A DNA stretch of 64,000 bases from assembly GCA_038745585.1 (NCBI GenBank), contig JBCDLH010000001.1, positions 1-64,000 on the forward strand, read 5' to 3'. The stretch's first letter is position 1. The number at the start of each line of letters is the position of its first letter. The stretch is from HLUCCA09 sp038745585. Its GTDB lineage: Bacteria > Pseudomonadota > Alphaproteobacteria > Rhodobacterales > Rhodobacteraceae. Made by a program: the position numbers and the translations under genes. The notes under the pieces are model-generated. The model saw only the letters and a list, made by a program, of their open reading frames with translations, did no database searches and was not told the DNA's origin. This document shows, piece by piece, positions 27,332-35,556 of this stretch.

Positions 27332-28228
27332 ATGGCGGACAGCACACCCATCTATCGTACTGGCCTCGGGGTCGGCGCCGTCGTTACTGCCGTGCTTGCG
27401 CTGTCGCTCGGCGATGCGATCATCAAGGCCACGGGCCTCGATCTGCCACTTTGGCAGATGTATATTCTCCGATCTGCGTTCGTCCTGCCGGTCCTGTGGT
27501 GGCTGGCGCGGCGGAATGGGCCGATTTCCTATGCGTCTCTTCCTTGGGTTTTTCTCCGCTGTGGGCTCCTGGTTGCGATGTGGCTGAGTTACTACTCCGC
27601 GTTGCCGCTGATGCCGCTCTCGCTGGCGGCGGCGGCCTACTACACCTCGCCGATTCTCATCACGCTCCTTGCTGCCCTGTTCGCACGGCGTCGGCCTGCG
27701 GCGCGCGTTTTGTTGGCCGTCGTGCTTGGCTTTGGCGGTGTGGTTCTTGTCCTGCGGCCAGATGCTTCGGGGTTTGACCTTGCAACATTGCTGCCTGTGC
27801 TCGCGGCCGTCCTCTATGCCTGCGCAATCGTGCTTACCGCGCGGAAGTGTCGGGACGATGATCCCTTCGCGCTTGCCCTGGCGCTCAACATCGCATTCAT
27901 CGTGGCCGGGCTCGGACTAGGCCTTTTTGCGGGCCGCGAGGGCTCCTTCCTATTTGGCCCCTGGCAGCGTCTCGATCCGGTGCTCGTGGGGATTGTCGCT
28001 GCGCTTGCGGCTGTGATCCTCGTCGGCAGTGTCGGCGCCGCCATCGCCTATCAGAACGGTCCTCCTGCGACGGTCGCGGCGTTCGACTATAGCTACCTCG
28101 TCTTTAGCCTGATCTGGGGCGCGCTCTTCTTTTCCGAACTGCCCGACGCGCTGTCACTGGCCGGCCTCATCATCATCGTGGCGGCGGGTCTCCTCTCGCT
28201 CCCGCGCGGAGAAGGTTCGTCGCGCTGA
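27332..28228 (+). CDS. DMT/EamA-family transporter
   Basis: A 298-residue, ten-helix drug/metabolite transporter formed of two EamA repeats. Helices run from residue 14 (GVGAVVTAVLALSLGDAIIK) to the end, and the conserved motif ALPLMPLSLAAAAYYTSPI near residues 90-108 is typical. The second repeat ends in FSLIWGALFFSELPDALS. The frame is open 41 codons further upstream, but the ATG at 27332 follows GCGGGGAA and leaves the usual N-terminus. The substrate is unknown. It converges with the quinone-oxidoreductase gene, with no strong terminator between. Confidence 0.87.
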   Translation: MADSTPIYRTGLGVGAVVTAVLALSLGDAIIKATGLDLPLWQMYILRSAFVLPVLWWLARRNGPISYASLPWVFLRCGLLVAMWLSYYSALPLMPLSLAAAAYYTSPILITLLAALFARRRPAARVLLAVVLGFGGVVLVLRPDASGFDLATLLPVLAAVLYACAIVLTARKCRDDDPFALALALNIAFIVAGLGLGLFAGREGSFLFGPWQRLDPVLVGIVAALAAVILVGSVGAAIAYQNGPPATVAAFDYSYLVFSLIWGALFFSELPDALSLAGLIIIVAAGLLSLPRGEGSSR

Positions 28229-28279
28229 GGCTTACCATTTGCAGCGCTTCATTCACCGATACGGAACCCGAATGGGTCG

Positions 28280-29266
28280 CTACAGGCGCAGCACGACGTT
28301 GCCGATCCCGCCCTTTTCGACGCTCTCATGGGCCTTGGCGATATCGAAGAGGTCATGAAGACCGCGGATCGCGACATTGAGCGCCGTGGCGTGCATCGCG
28401 ATGAAGGCATGCGCCGCACCGCGCGCTGCCGGGGGTAAGGCAAAACCCTGAATAAAACGCAGGTTGAGGCCCTTGGCGGCGAAACTGTAGTAGGGAAGGA
28501 CCGGCGCCGGATTGGACGTGCTCGAAAAGGACGCGATGGTCCCGTTCGGAACAAGCACAGGCGCATCGACCGCAGCGTTCGCGGCGAAGTCGACCTCGAC
28601 AATCCGGTCGACCCCGCAGCCCCCGGTGGCCGCCATCACGGCAGCGGCAACGTCCGTCTGACGGCGCAGGATCGGCTCGGCCCCTGCGGCCTCGGCATGG
28701 GCCGCGCCCTCGGCGGAGCCGACCGTGGCAAGGACGCGCGCGCCGCCGAGCCGGGCCATCTGCACGGCGAAGTGGCCGACCGCCCCCGCCCCGCCCTGCA
28801 CCAAGATCGTCTGACCGGTGACCGGGCCATCGGCGAATACGGTGCGATGCGCTGTCATCGCAGGCACGCCAAGGCACGCGCCCGCGTCGAAGGAGAGCGC
28901 CGCCGGCAGGGGCACGGCTTGCTCTGCGGGTAGGGCGATCCACTCCGCCGCGGTGCCGTCGGCGCGGCCCACCGCTCCATAACCGCCCTGCGCGTTCCAC
29001 AGCCAGACGCGGCTGCCGATCCGCTCCGGGGGCACGCCCTTGCCAACCGCCTCGATGGCGCCTGCGCCATCGCAGTGCGGGATGACCCGTTGATGGTCCA
29101 TCGCCATCCCGCCCCAGCCAGCGCGACGCTTGACGTCGGCCGGGTTGATACCCGATGCCTTGACGCGAACAAGGACGTCGCCCGGTCCTGGCTCCGGTTT
29201 TGGCATTTCGCCGACCTGCAACACCTCCGCCGCCAAGCCCGTCCGCTCGTACCAAGCGGCCCGCAT
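28280..29266 (-). CDS. NADPH:quinone oxidoreductase-like MDR enzyme
   Basis: This 328-residue zinc-free medium-chain dehydrogenase/reductase probably reduces quinones or enones with NADPH. The substrate-side motif SGINPADVKRRAG near residues 36-48 and the nucleotide motif GGAGAVGHFAVQ near 141-152 are characteristic. Structural-zinc cysteines are absent. The start at 29266 overlaps the stop of the M28 gene by one base (TAATG). It is therefore the second gene of that unit, and likely under the same operator. The in-frame extension upstream overlaps the peptidase gene and is not used. Role in the island is unknown. Confidence 0.87.
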   Translation of the reverse strand: MRAAWYERTGLAAEVLQVGEMPKPEPGPGDVLVRVKASGINPADVKRRAGWGGMAMDHQRVIPHCDGAGAIEAVGKGVPPERIGSRVWLWNAQGGYGAVGRADGTAAEWIALPAEQAVPLPAALSFDAGACLGVPAMTAHRTVFADGPVTGQTILVQGGAGAVGHFAVQMARLGGARVLATVGSAEGAAHAEAAGAEPILRRQTDVAAAVMAATGGCGVDRIVEVDFAANAAVDAPVLVPNGTIASFSSTSNPAPVLPYYSFAAKGLNLRFIQGFALPPAARGAAHAFIAMHATALNVAIRGLHDLFDIAKAHESVEKGGIGNVVLRL

Positions 29267-30990
29267 TAGCTGCTGACGAGCGCGATGTGCCGCTTGGCGT
29301 GCCGAAGCGCTGCGACCAGACGGTTTTGCCCGCGCAGAAGCTGGTTCTGTGCAAATCCGAGTGTCTCTGTGTGCTGAGCAAGCTCGGTTGCCGTTGCGAT
29401 GGTCGGCAAAGGCGGCACCGTGACCGCGGGGTCGTGCCGAAAGCGCGGCTCGCGACAGAAATTGATCGGGACGAGGATCCGCGCGAGATCCTGGATGATC
29501 GTGTTTGCCTTCGCTGGCTCGATGTCGCCGGACGCGACACCGGAATAGAACTCCTGCAAGGCTCCAAGCAGGTCCTCCGTCGCGGCTTTGGCGGGTGAGA
29601 GGTCGAAGAGATCTCCCGCAGCCTCCTGATAACGCGCGATCGTGCCGAGAAATTCGCGCGCCGTCGCCCGCCAATCGAAGGGCAAGATCTCGGCGTTCGC
29701 GGTGCGCAGGATGGCAAGCAAGTAGACCCTGATATCGCGGTGGAGGATCTCCTTGTCGGCGATCTCCAATGTGTCGTTCTCAGTGTGCCAGGCGATGTTC
29801 GCGCCGCAGCCGCCAACCGTGTAGTAGCCCTTTTCCTCGCGCAAGGTGTCCGGCATCGTGGAGGAGAGCATGAAGTAGCTCGAAATCCCGATGTTGTTGA
29901 AAGAGTAATCCCCGGCGCGGTGCGGACGCTCGCCCCGGGCCGTTTTTCCCGCGACCGCCTCAATGGCTTTGGAAATCAAGTCGTCCGTCTCAGACATTCG
30001 ACTGAGATTGATGAACTCGGTCGCCCAGCGGCAGCCCGGACTGTCGCAATTCACCTGAGCGACGCAGTTCTCATCGAGATCGAGCGCGAACGTGTCGGCA
30101 AACCAAGTCGAGCCGGCATAGCGCCCTGTGGAGTGGCCAGGCCACCAGCAAATCCGGACAGAGCGCTTGAGGCTGGCGCGGTTTTCCCAAAGGACGCGGG
30201 CGATCTCGAGCATGCATGCGTCGCCGACCGCGTTGTCCCCCACCCCGACATCCCAACTGTCGAGGTGGCCGTGGAGCAGGACGTATTTCTCAGGCTCCTC
30301 CGACCCTTCGATAAACACCTCTGGCAGCTTGCTGTCGAACCAGCCTTCCTCCATCTCGGTAAAGACCGTGACCGCGCCGCCCGCCTTGGCGATCTCAATC
30401 AGGCTATCGCCATCGGGCTTGTTGACGGCCACGGCCGGGATGGCGGGTTTGCGGGGCAGGTCGTCGAGATCAGGAACACCCCAGATCGTCGTACAGATGC
30501 CCCAATGGATGTCGACGCCTGGGTTGATCGCGATAACACCAATCGCGCCAAGCGCCTGAAACTGTTGAACCATGACGGGGCTGGCGAACCCCTCGGAGAG
30601 AACGATCGCGCCTTTGGCCTTGTGGGCCTGACCAGCCGCTCCGTCGATCTTGAGGTCGAAGATATCGTCGATGTCGTCGGCGGCGTTGGCACCAAGATAG
30701 ACGAGCTTGCCCGACACTCCGCCTCTGGCGTCCGTTGCGTAAGCGGGAGGTTTGGCGCGGATCGTCCGCCCCCCCGCCTCGACACGCGCCGCGCCGGGCA
30801 AACTGAGATAGAGCGATGGCTGGTGAACCGTGGCTGTGACGCCGTGCGCGGCGAGCCGGGCGACGACCTCATCCATGCCGCGGTTCACGTCACGAGGGTG
30901 CTCGCGCTTAAACGTGGCAAAGCTCTCGATGAGGCCCCACGGCTCGTCCATCGTGACGGCATCCAGGACGCCGGTTTCGATCTCGTTCAT
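29266..30990 (-). CDS. M28-family peptidase homologue with atypical active site
   Basis: This 574-residue protein is related to M28 zinc aminopeptidases and carries a PA-like insert (residues about 95-210). The metal-site histidine and aspartate are conserved: His242 and Asp244 in HGHLDSWDVG, Asp252 in GDNAVGD, Asp316 in NCDSPG and His402 in AWHTEND. The pair of glutamates that normally supplies the catalytic base and a ligand is replaced by Gly285-His286-Ser287 (WWPGHSTGRYAGS). It therefore looks like a divergent or non-hydrolytic member. The frame is open 20 codons upstream, but ATG 30990 follows GCGGAG. No signal peptide, so cytoplasmic. A palindromic operator lies 28 bases upstream. Confidence 0.8.
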   Translation of the reverse strand: MNEIETGVLDAVTMDEPWGLIESFATFKREHPRDVNRGMDEVVARLAAHGVTATVHQPSLYLSLPGAARVEAGGRTIRAKPPAYATDARGGVSGKLVYLGANAADDIDDIFDLKIDGAAGQAHKAKGAIVLSEGFASPVMVQQFQALGAIGVIAINPGVDIHWGICTTIWGVPDLDDLPRKPAIPAVAVNKPDGDSLIEIAKAGGAVTVFTEMEEGWFDSKLPEVFIEGSEEPEKYVLLHGHLDSWDVGVGDNAVGDACMLEIARVLWENRASLKRSVRICWWPGHSTGRYAGSTWFADTFALDLDENCVAQVNCDSPGCRWATEFINLSRMSETDDLISKAIEAVAGKTARGERPHRAGDYSFNNIGISSYFMLSSTMPDTLREEKGYYTVGGCGANIAWHTENDTLEIADKEILHRDIRVYLLAILRTANAEILPFDWRATAREFLGTIARYQEAAGDLFDLSPAKAATEDLLGALQEFYSGVASGDIEPAKANTIIQDLARILVPINFCREPRFRHDPAVTVPPLPTIATATELAQHTETLGFAQNQLLRGQNRLVAALRHAKRHIALVSS

Positions 30991-31017
30991 GGGGTCTCCG
31001 CTCGCTTGTTTTGCACG

Positions 31018-31034
31018 ATGAAACAGAGTTTCAT
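31018..31034. promoter_or_regulatory. operator-like palindrome upstream of the M28 gene
   Basis: ATGAAACAGAGTTTCAT is a perfect 7-bp inverted repeat with a 3-bp spacer, 28 bases upstream of the M28 start. It shares the GAAAC-3-GTTT core with the site at 31991-32007, between the IclR gene and the racemase operon. A likely IclR-family binding site. Confidence 0.55.
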
Positions 31035-31086
31035 TTCTGTAGGCTTGCACCTCGCAGTCGCTTTGGCAAGTCGCGACAGTGGGCTA

Positions 31087-31131
31087 GGGCAGGGCGGGCC
31101 AGGGCAAGGCGGGCCAGGGCAAGGCGGAGCG
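31087..31131. repeat. three tandem 15-bp units
   Basis: GGGCAGGGCGGGCCA, GGGCAAGGCGGGCCA and GGGCAAGGCGGAGCG lie head to tail just after the IclR stop codon. Units 1 and 2 differ at one base, and unit 3 at three. Non-coding on the minus strand. Confidence 0.85.
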
Positions 31132-31137
31132 GCTTGG

Positions 31138-31926
31138 TCAGGCGAAGCTGCGGAGGCTGAGCCGCTGGCTGATCTCATCCGCCGCGGCGCACACACGCCG
31201 TAAATACGTTTCGCGCCGCACGTCGTCGAGCCGCGCAACAGCGCCTGCGACCGAAAGCGACGCGACCACTCGGCTGGAATTGTTGCGGATCGGCGCGGCG
31301 ATTGAAAAGGCACCCTCGTCGAGATCGTTCAGCGTGATGTGGTAATCGTCCTTGCGGATCTGCGCGAGGCGGGCGGTGAGGTGTTCGGGCTCGGTGATCG
31401 TCCCAGGCGTGAAACGTTCGAGCGGGCGCGACAGGACCTCTGCCTGCACCGAAGGCGGTGCCCAGGCGAGCAGGACAAGCGATCCGCCGCCCGCATGGAG
31501 CGGGCCATATCGCCCGGAAACCGCAAAAATGCGGATTGCGTGGCGCCCGGCCAGGGTGGCCAACACCAGCGACCGGTCGTCCTCTCGCACGACGAGATTG
31601 ATGTTCTCGGCGGTCTCCTCGCGCAGCCGCTCCATGACCGGGCGCGCCGCTGCCAAGAGCACGTTTTGCTCGCCCGCGCGCTCGCCCAGAACGCCAAGCC
31701 GAAACCCGAGCGCATAGGTTGCCTGCTCGGGGTCACGCGTAACAAAACCACGCGCCTCAAGGGTAGAAAGGATCCGGAAGACGAGCGTCTTGGTCATGCC
31801 GACGCGCTTGGCGATCTGGGTCACGCCTTGGTCTGGCCGATCGCCAATCGCCTCCAAAACGGTCAAGGCACGGTCGACAGCGGCAATTGTGTAGTCTTTT
31901 GAGCGCTGATCCTGCGTACCGTCCAT
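31138..31926 (-). CDS. IclR-family transcriptional regulator
   Basis: A 262-residue regulator with an N-terminal winged helix-turn-helix and a C-terminal effector domain. The DNA-binding region includes GVTQIAKRVGMTKTLVFRIL (residues about 33-52), followed by the IclR wing RGFVTRDPEQATYALG. The effector domain runs to the end (ISQRLSL). AAGGA lies 8 bases before the ATG at 31926, so I use this over an ATG 12 codons upstream. It faces the racemase-transporter-hydantoinase operon and also precedes the M28 unit. Matching palindromes lie before both units, which suggests it controls them. The effector is unknown. Confidence 0.9.
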   Translation of the reverse strand: MDGTQDQRSKDYTIAAVDRALTVLEAIGDRPDQGVTQIAKRVGMTKTLVFRILSTLEARGFVTRDPEQATYALGFRLGVLGERAGEQNVLLAAARPVMERLREETAENINLVVREDDRSLVLATLAGRHAIRIFAVSGRYGPLHAGGGSLVLLAWAPPSVQAEVLSRPLERFTPGTITEPEHLTARLAQIRKDDYHITLNDLDEGAFSIAAPIRNNSSRVVASLSVAGAVARLDDVRRETYLRRVCAAADEISQRLSLRSFA

Positions 31927-31990
31927 CGGTAATTTCCTTGCTCTGAGCCTTGGCGCTTGCAAACAAAATGTACTGGGCCATACTCATAGA

Positions 31991-32007
31991 AAGAAACGCA
32001 GTTTTGT
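31991..32007. promoter_or_regulatory. operator-like site in the iclR/racemase divergent region
   Basis: AAGAAACGCAGTTTTGT matches the site upstream of the M28 gene in the core GAAAC-3-GTTT. It lies 47 bases upstream of the racemase start and 65 bases from the iclR start. Probably bound by the IclR regulator. Confidence 0.5.
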
Positions 32008-32053
32008 CTAGCGAAACAGGTGGCGCTCGGCGCGTTGGCAAAAGGGGGCCAAG

Positions 32054-32809
32054 ATGAAGATCGCCTATGTCGTTCCGGGGCCGATGTCGAAGGGCCCGAT
32101 GGGGCTGAAAGAGATGCGTCGACGCGAAGAGCTCATGAATGGCTGGGCCTTCGACGGAACGGTTGTCTCGGTTGTTGATGTTGCGAACGGGCCAGCCTCG
32201 ATCGAGAGCGCCTATGAGGAAATGATCGCGATCCCGCCGACGTTGGACCTGATCATGGATGTCGAGCGTCAGGGCTTTGACGCAGCGATCATCGGCTGTT
32301 TCGGCGACCCGGGCCTTGAAGCTGCCCGCGAGCTTGTGACGATGCCCGTCGTCGGCCCGTGCGAGAGCGCCATGCTGACTGCGGCCGGGCTCGGCCACAA
32401 GTTTGGCGTGCTGACCATTTATGACAGCCTCGTCCCGGCGATGGAGCTTTTATCCGTCAAGGCTGGCGTCCAGGCCAAGCTCGCTGGTGTCCGCCCGACA
32501 GACATTCCCGTTCTCGACTTGATGAAAGACCCGCCCGCGACCAAGGCAAGGTTGATCGAGGTCGCCCGCGCCTGTGTCGAGAAGGACCGCGCCGATGCGC
32601 TCCTCTTTGGCTGTATGACGATGTCGTTTCTCAATATGGGTGAGGAGATCGGCGCAGAAGTCGGCGTGCCGGTGGTCAATGCCGGGCGCTGCGCGCTGAA
32701 GCATGCCGAGGCGCTTGTTTCCATGGGTCTTGCCCATTCCAAGAAAGCCTGGCCAACGCCGGCGAAAATGGCTGCGGGCGCAACTGCAGCCGACATGCGG
32801 GTCGCCTGA
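32054..32809 (+). CDS. Asp/Glu/hydantoin racemase family protein
   Basis: A 251-residue cofactor-independent racemase-family protein. The two catalytic cysteines are visible, Cys82 in IIGCFGDPG and Cys187 in LFGCMTM, so both halves of the two-base mechanism are intact. Hydantoin racemases interconvert 5-substituted hydantoins, and relatives act on Asp, Glu or maleate. It is the first gene of the operon and lies 33 bases before the binding-protein gene. The hydantoinase-like genes downstream favour a hydantoin- or cyclic-amide-directed role, but the substrate is inferred. Confidence 0.87.
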   Translation: MKIAYVVPGPMSKGPMGLKEMRRREELMNGWAFDGTVVSVVDVANGPASIESAYEEMIAIPPTLDLIMDVERQGFDAAIIGCFGDPGLEAARELVTMPVVGPCESAMLTAAGLGHKFGVLTIYDSLVPAMELLSVKAGVQAKLAGVRPTDIPVLDLMKDPPATKARLIEVARACVEKDRADALLFGCMTMSFLNMGEEIGAEVGVPVVNAGRCALKHAEALVSMGLAHSKKAWPTPAKMAAGATAADMRVA

Positions 32810-32842
32810 GCGCCCGATGACCTCGACCAACAGGAGAGTCCC

Positions 32843-34489
32843 ATGACCCTATTGAAGAGAGCGACCGCCGCGGCCGCGCTGATGACGGCGTTCGGGGCGG
32901 TGCCGCTTGCCGCCGATCCGATCCGCACCATCGAATTGGTCACTCGGCCGCAAGCCTCGCAACCGGCCGAATTTCAGTTTGTGCAATTGATCGCGCAGGA
33001 GTGGCGCAAGCTTGGGCTCGATGTCGAAGTCAATGTCATGCCCTGGGAGCAAATGATCCAGGCGATCTGGTTTAGCCGCGACGAGTGGGACACGACAGCG
33101 TGGCAAATGGTTGGCCGGCCCGAACGGTCCGACCCCGACGAAATTGTCTACAACCTCTTTCACTCCTCGACCGCGGAGCAGGGCTTTAACTTCATCGGGT
33201 ACAGCAACCCTGACTATGACGCCCTCGTCGAACAGCAGCGCGTCACACTCGATCCTGACGAACGGCGCGAAATCGTGCGCCAGGCGCAGGCTGTGCTGGC
33301 GGATGACCAGCCCAACATGATGCTCGCCCACCCGCAATCGACCTATGCGTTCAATATAGATGTGTGGAACGCTGACACGGTGGTCGATCAATCGGGCATC
33401 GGCATCCGCAACACCTGGACCTACATCCAGGCCGAGCCCGTGGGCGATACGTCGGATTTGATCCTGAACTCGTCCGACAACGTCACGGCGATCAACCCGC
33501 TCTACATCTCCGGCGGCACCGACAGCTGGATTACCGAGCTCCTATGGGACCGGCTGATGCGGATCGGACCTGACGGGCTGCCACAGCCGTGGGCTGCGAC
33601 GGGCTATGAGTGGCTCGACGACACAACCATCACCGTCACTCTGCGCGAAGGGATGACCTGGCATGACGGCATGCCCGTAACACCTGAAGATGTCGTCTTT
33701 TCCTTCGAGGCCGCGGGCTCGGGGGAAGCGCCGATGTACGGTCCCTTTGTCACTGGCATCTCCGAGATGACGGTCGACGGGCAGGACATAACCTTTCGCC
33801 TGACCGATCCATCCGCCCCGTTTCTCACGGCGAGCCTTTCAAAGATCAACATCATCCCAAAGCATATCTGGGAGCCTGTTATTGAGGATCAGCTCACCAA
33901 GGAAACCAACGCCGAGAGCTTCCAAGAGGAGACGCCGATCGGCTCGGGCCCGTACCGGTTTGCGAGCTGGACGGCGAACGAAGAGGTCGTGCTGGAAGCA
34001 AACCCAGACCATTGGGCGGCGCCGGCGGCGGAGCGCTGGATCCTCCGCATCGTGCCGAATGTCGAAGCGGCGCTGGGCATGCTCCGTTCGGGCGAGATCA
34101 ACTTCATGTCCGATTTCCCGGGCGACCCGACGGTGCTCATCTCGCTCGCTGAGGAGGCCGAGAACATCGAGGCAGTGTCGACCGTCGATATCGGCTTTCG
34201 CTATGTGGCGTTCAACAATCGCCGCCCGCCCTTTGACGACGCGGCCTTTCGCAAAGCGCTCTCGGCCTCGGTTGATCGCCGGCTGATCGTCGGCGCGGCC
34301 TTCCGCGGGTTTGCCGTCCCGTCGAATTCCGTTGTCTCGCCGGCGCTTGGCTTTTGGCACAACGAGGAGACGACGGGCGCGATGGAGACGAGCGTTGAAG
34401 TCGCGCAGTCCATGCTGGAAGAGGCAGGGTATCGCCTGATCGACGGTCGCTTGCACTACCCCGAGGGCGTGTCCGAAACGCTCGAATAG
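32843..34489 (+). CDS. dipeptide-type ABC binding protein with circularly permuted domain order
   Basis: This 548-residue SBP_bac_5-like secreted protein has a signal peptide cut near PLAA-DP (residue 24). Residues about 26-198 correspond to the C-terminal part of ordinary family members: ELVTRPQASQ, QEWRKLGLDVEVNVMPWE, NFIGYSNPDYDAL, RREIVRQAQAVLADDQP. Residues from about 202 correspond to their N-terminal part: SDNVTAINPLYISGGT, LPQPWAATGYEW, MTWHDGMPVTPEDVVFSF, then PIGSGPYRFASW and FRKALSASVDRRLIV. It ends at EEAGYRLIDGRLHYPEGV, where ordinary proteins continue into the part that here begins the sequence. The other binding protein in this window (44986-46554) keeps the usual order. It serves the permeases and ATPases that follow. 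See findings. Confidence 0.87.
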   Translation: MTLLKRATAAAALMTAFGAVPLAADPIRTIELVTRPQASQPAEFQFVQLIAQEWRKLGLDVEVNVMPWEQMIQAIWFSRDEWDTTAWQMVGRPERSDPDEIVYNLFHSSTAEQGFNFIGYSNPDYDALVEQQRVTLDPDERREIVRQAQAVLADDQPNMMLAHPQSTYAFNIDVWNADTVVDQSGIGIRNTWTYIQAEPVGDTSDLILNSSDNVTAINPLYISGGTDSWITELLWDRLMRIGPDGLPQPWAATGYEWLDDTTITVTLREGMTWHDGMPVTPEDVVFSFEAAGSGEAPMYGPFVTGISEMTVDGQDITFRLTDPSAPFLTASLSKINIIPKHIWEPVIEDQLTKETNAESFQEETPIGSGPYRFASWTANEEVVLEANPDHWAAPAAERWILRIVPNVEAALGMLRSGEINFMSDFPGDPTVLISLAEEAENIEAVSTVDIGFRYVAFNNRRPPFDDAAFRKALSASVDRRLIVGAAFRGFAVPSNSVVSPALGFWHNEETTGAMETSVEVAQSMLEEAGYRLIDGRLHYPEGVSETLE

Positions 34490-34578
34490 GGCGCATGCAC
34501 CCTGAGATGCAAAGGCGCGCGCGGTGACACGCGCGCTCCTTTCCCCCCTCTGCCCAACGCCACCGAGGACCGACCGGG

Positions 34579-35556
34579 ATGCAAGCCGCAACCGCCATCG
34601 GAGCACGCCTGTTGCAGACGCTCTTTGTGCTTTGGGCGGTGGTCACGATCCTCTTCTTCCTGTTTCGCTTGATGCCGGGCAGTCCGCTCGCCGCCTATAT
34701 CGACCCGAATTTCACGCCCGAGCAGCAGGAGGCGCTTATGGCGCGCTTCGGGCTCGATCGGCCGCTTTGGCAGCAGTACTTCATTTATCTGGGCAACCTC
34801 CTGCAGGGCGACCTCGGCGAGAGTTTTTTCTATCGGACACCTGTGGCGGATCGTATCTTCGAGCTTCTCCCGAACACCCTGATCCTCACATTCTCCTCGC
34901 TCATCATTGCCTACATCTTCGGCGTCCTCGCGGGCGCCTATCTCGCATGGAAGCGCGGCGGCGCGGTCGAGCAAATCGCGATTCCGTTGGTGCTGACCAC
35001 CCGAGCGATGCCGGAGTTTTGGCTGGGCATGCTGCTCCTTGCGATCTTCAGCTTTACCTTCGGCTGGTTCCCCGCGGGCGGTACGCGTCCGCCCGGGATG
35101 GAGTTCGACGGCTATCTCGACCTTTACACAAGCTCGGCCTTCTGGTGGCACATGACGCTGCCGGTGCTGACGCTCGCAATCTATTCCCAGGGGCTGCCGC
35201 TTCTGTTGATGCGGTCCAACATGCTCGACGTCATGCGCGAAGACTTTGTGACGATGGCGCGGATCAAGGGCCTATCGCCCTTTTCGGTGGTCATCCGGCA
35301 CGCCGCGCGCAACGCGCTTTTGCCAGTGATGACGTCGTTTGCAATTGCCGTGGGCTATCAAATCCAAGGCAATGTCGTCGTCGAAACGGTGTTTTCCTGG
35401 CCCGGTCTCGGTCGGGAGCTCGTCCGCGCCGTCTCGGCGTCGGATTATCCGCTGGCGCAAGGGGCGTTCCTTATGATCGCGGTCGTCGTCATTCTGATGA
35501 ATCTCATCGCGGATCTGCTCTACGCCGCGCTCGACCCCCGGGTGACGCGTGAGTGA
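34579..35556 (+). CDS. dipeptide/oligopeptide-type ABC permease (DppB-like)
   Basis: A 325-residue inner-membrane permease with six helices. The family N-terminal segment FFLFRLMPGSPLAAYI near residues 26-41 is followed by a long periplasmic loop. The coupling motif EDFVTMARIKGLSPFSVVI near residues 219-237 contacts the ATPases. The Pro-Gly motif VFSWPGLGRELV near residues 273-284 is typical of DppB. It starts 89 bases after the binding-protein gene. Its stop overlaps the next permease start, so the pair is translated together. Confidence 0.93.
   Translation: MQAATAIGARLLQTLFVLWAVVTILFFLFRLMPGSPLAAYIDPNFTPEQQEALMARFGLDRPLWQQYFIYLGNLLQGDLGESFFYRTPVADRIFELLPNTLILTFSSLIIAYIFGVLAGAYLAWKRGGAVEQIAIPLVLTTRAMPEFWLGMLLLAIFSFTFGWFPAGGTRPPGMEFDGYLDLYTSSAFWWHMTLPVLTLAIYSQGLPLLLMRSNMLDVMREDFVTMARIKGLSPFSVVIRHAARNALLPVMTSFAIAVGYQIQGNVVVETVFSWPGLGRELVRAVSASDYPLAQGAFLMIAVVVILMNLIADLLYAALDPRVTRE

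Noticed and set aside
28222..28247. GCGCTG/CAGCGC hairpin between the DMT and quinone-reductase genes
   Set aside because: Six-base stem with a 14-base loop and no T-run; too weak to call a terminator.
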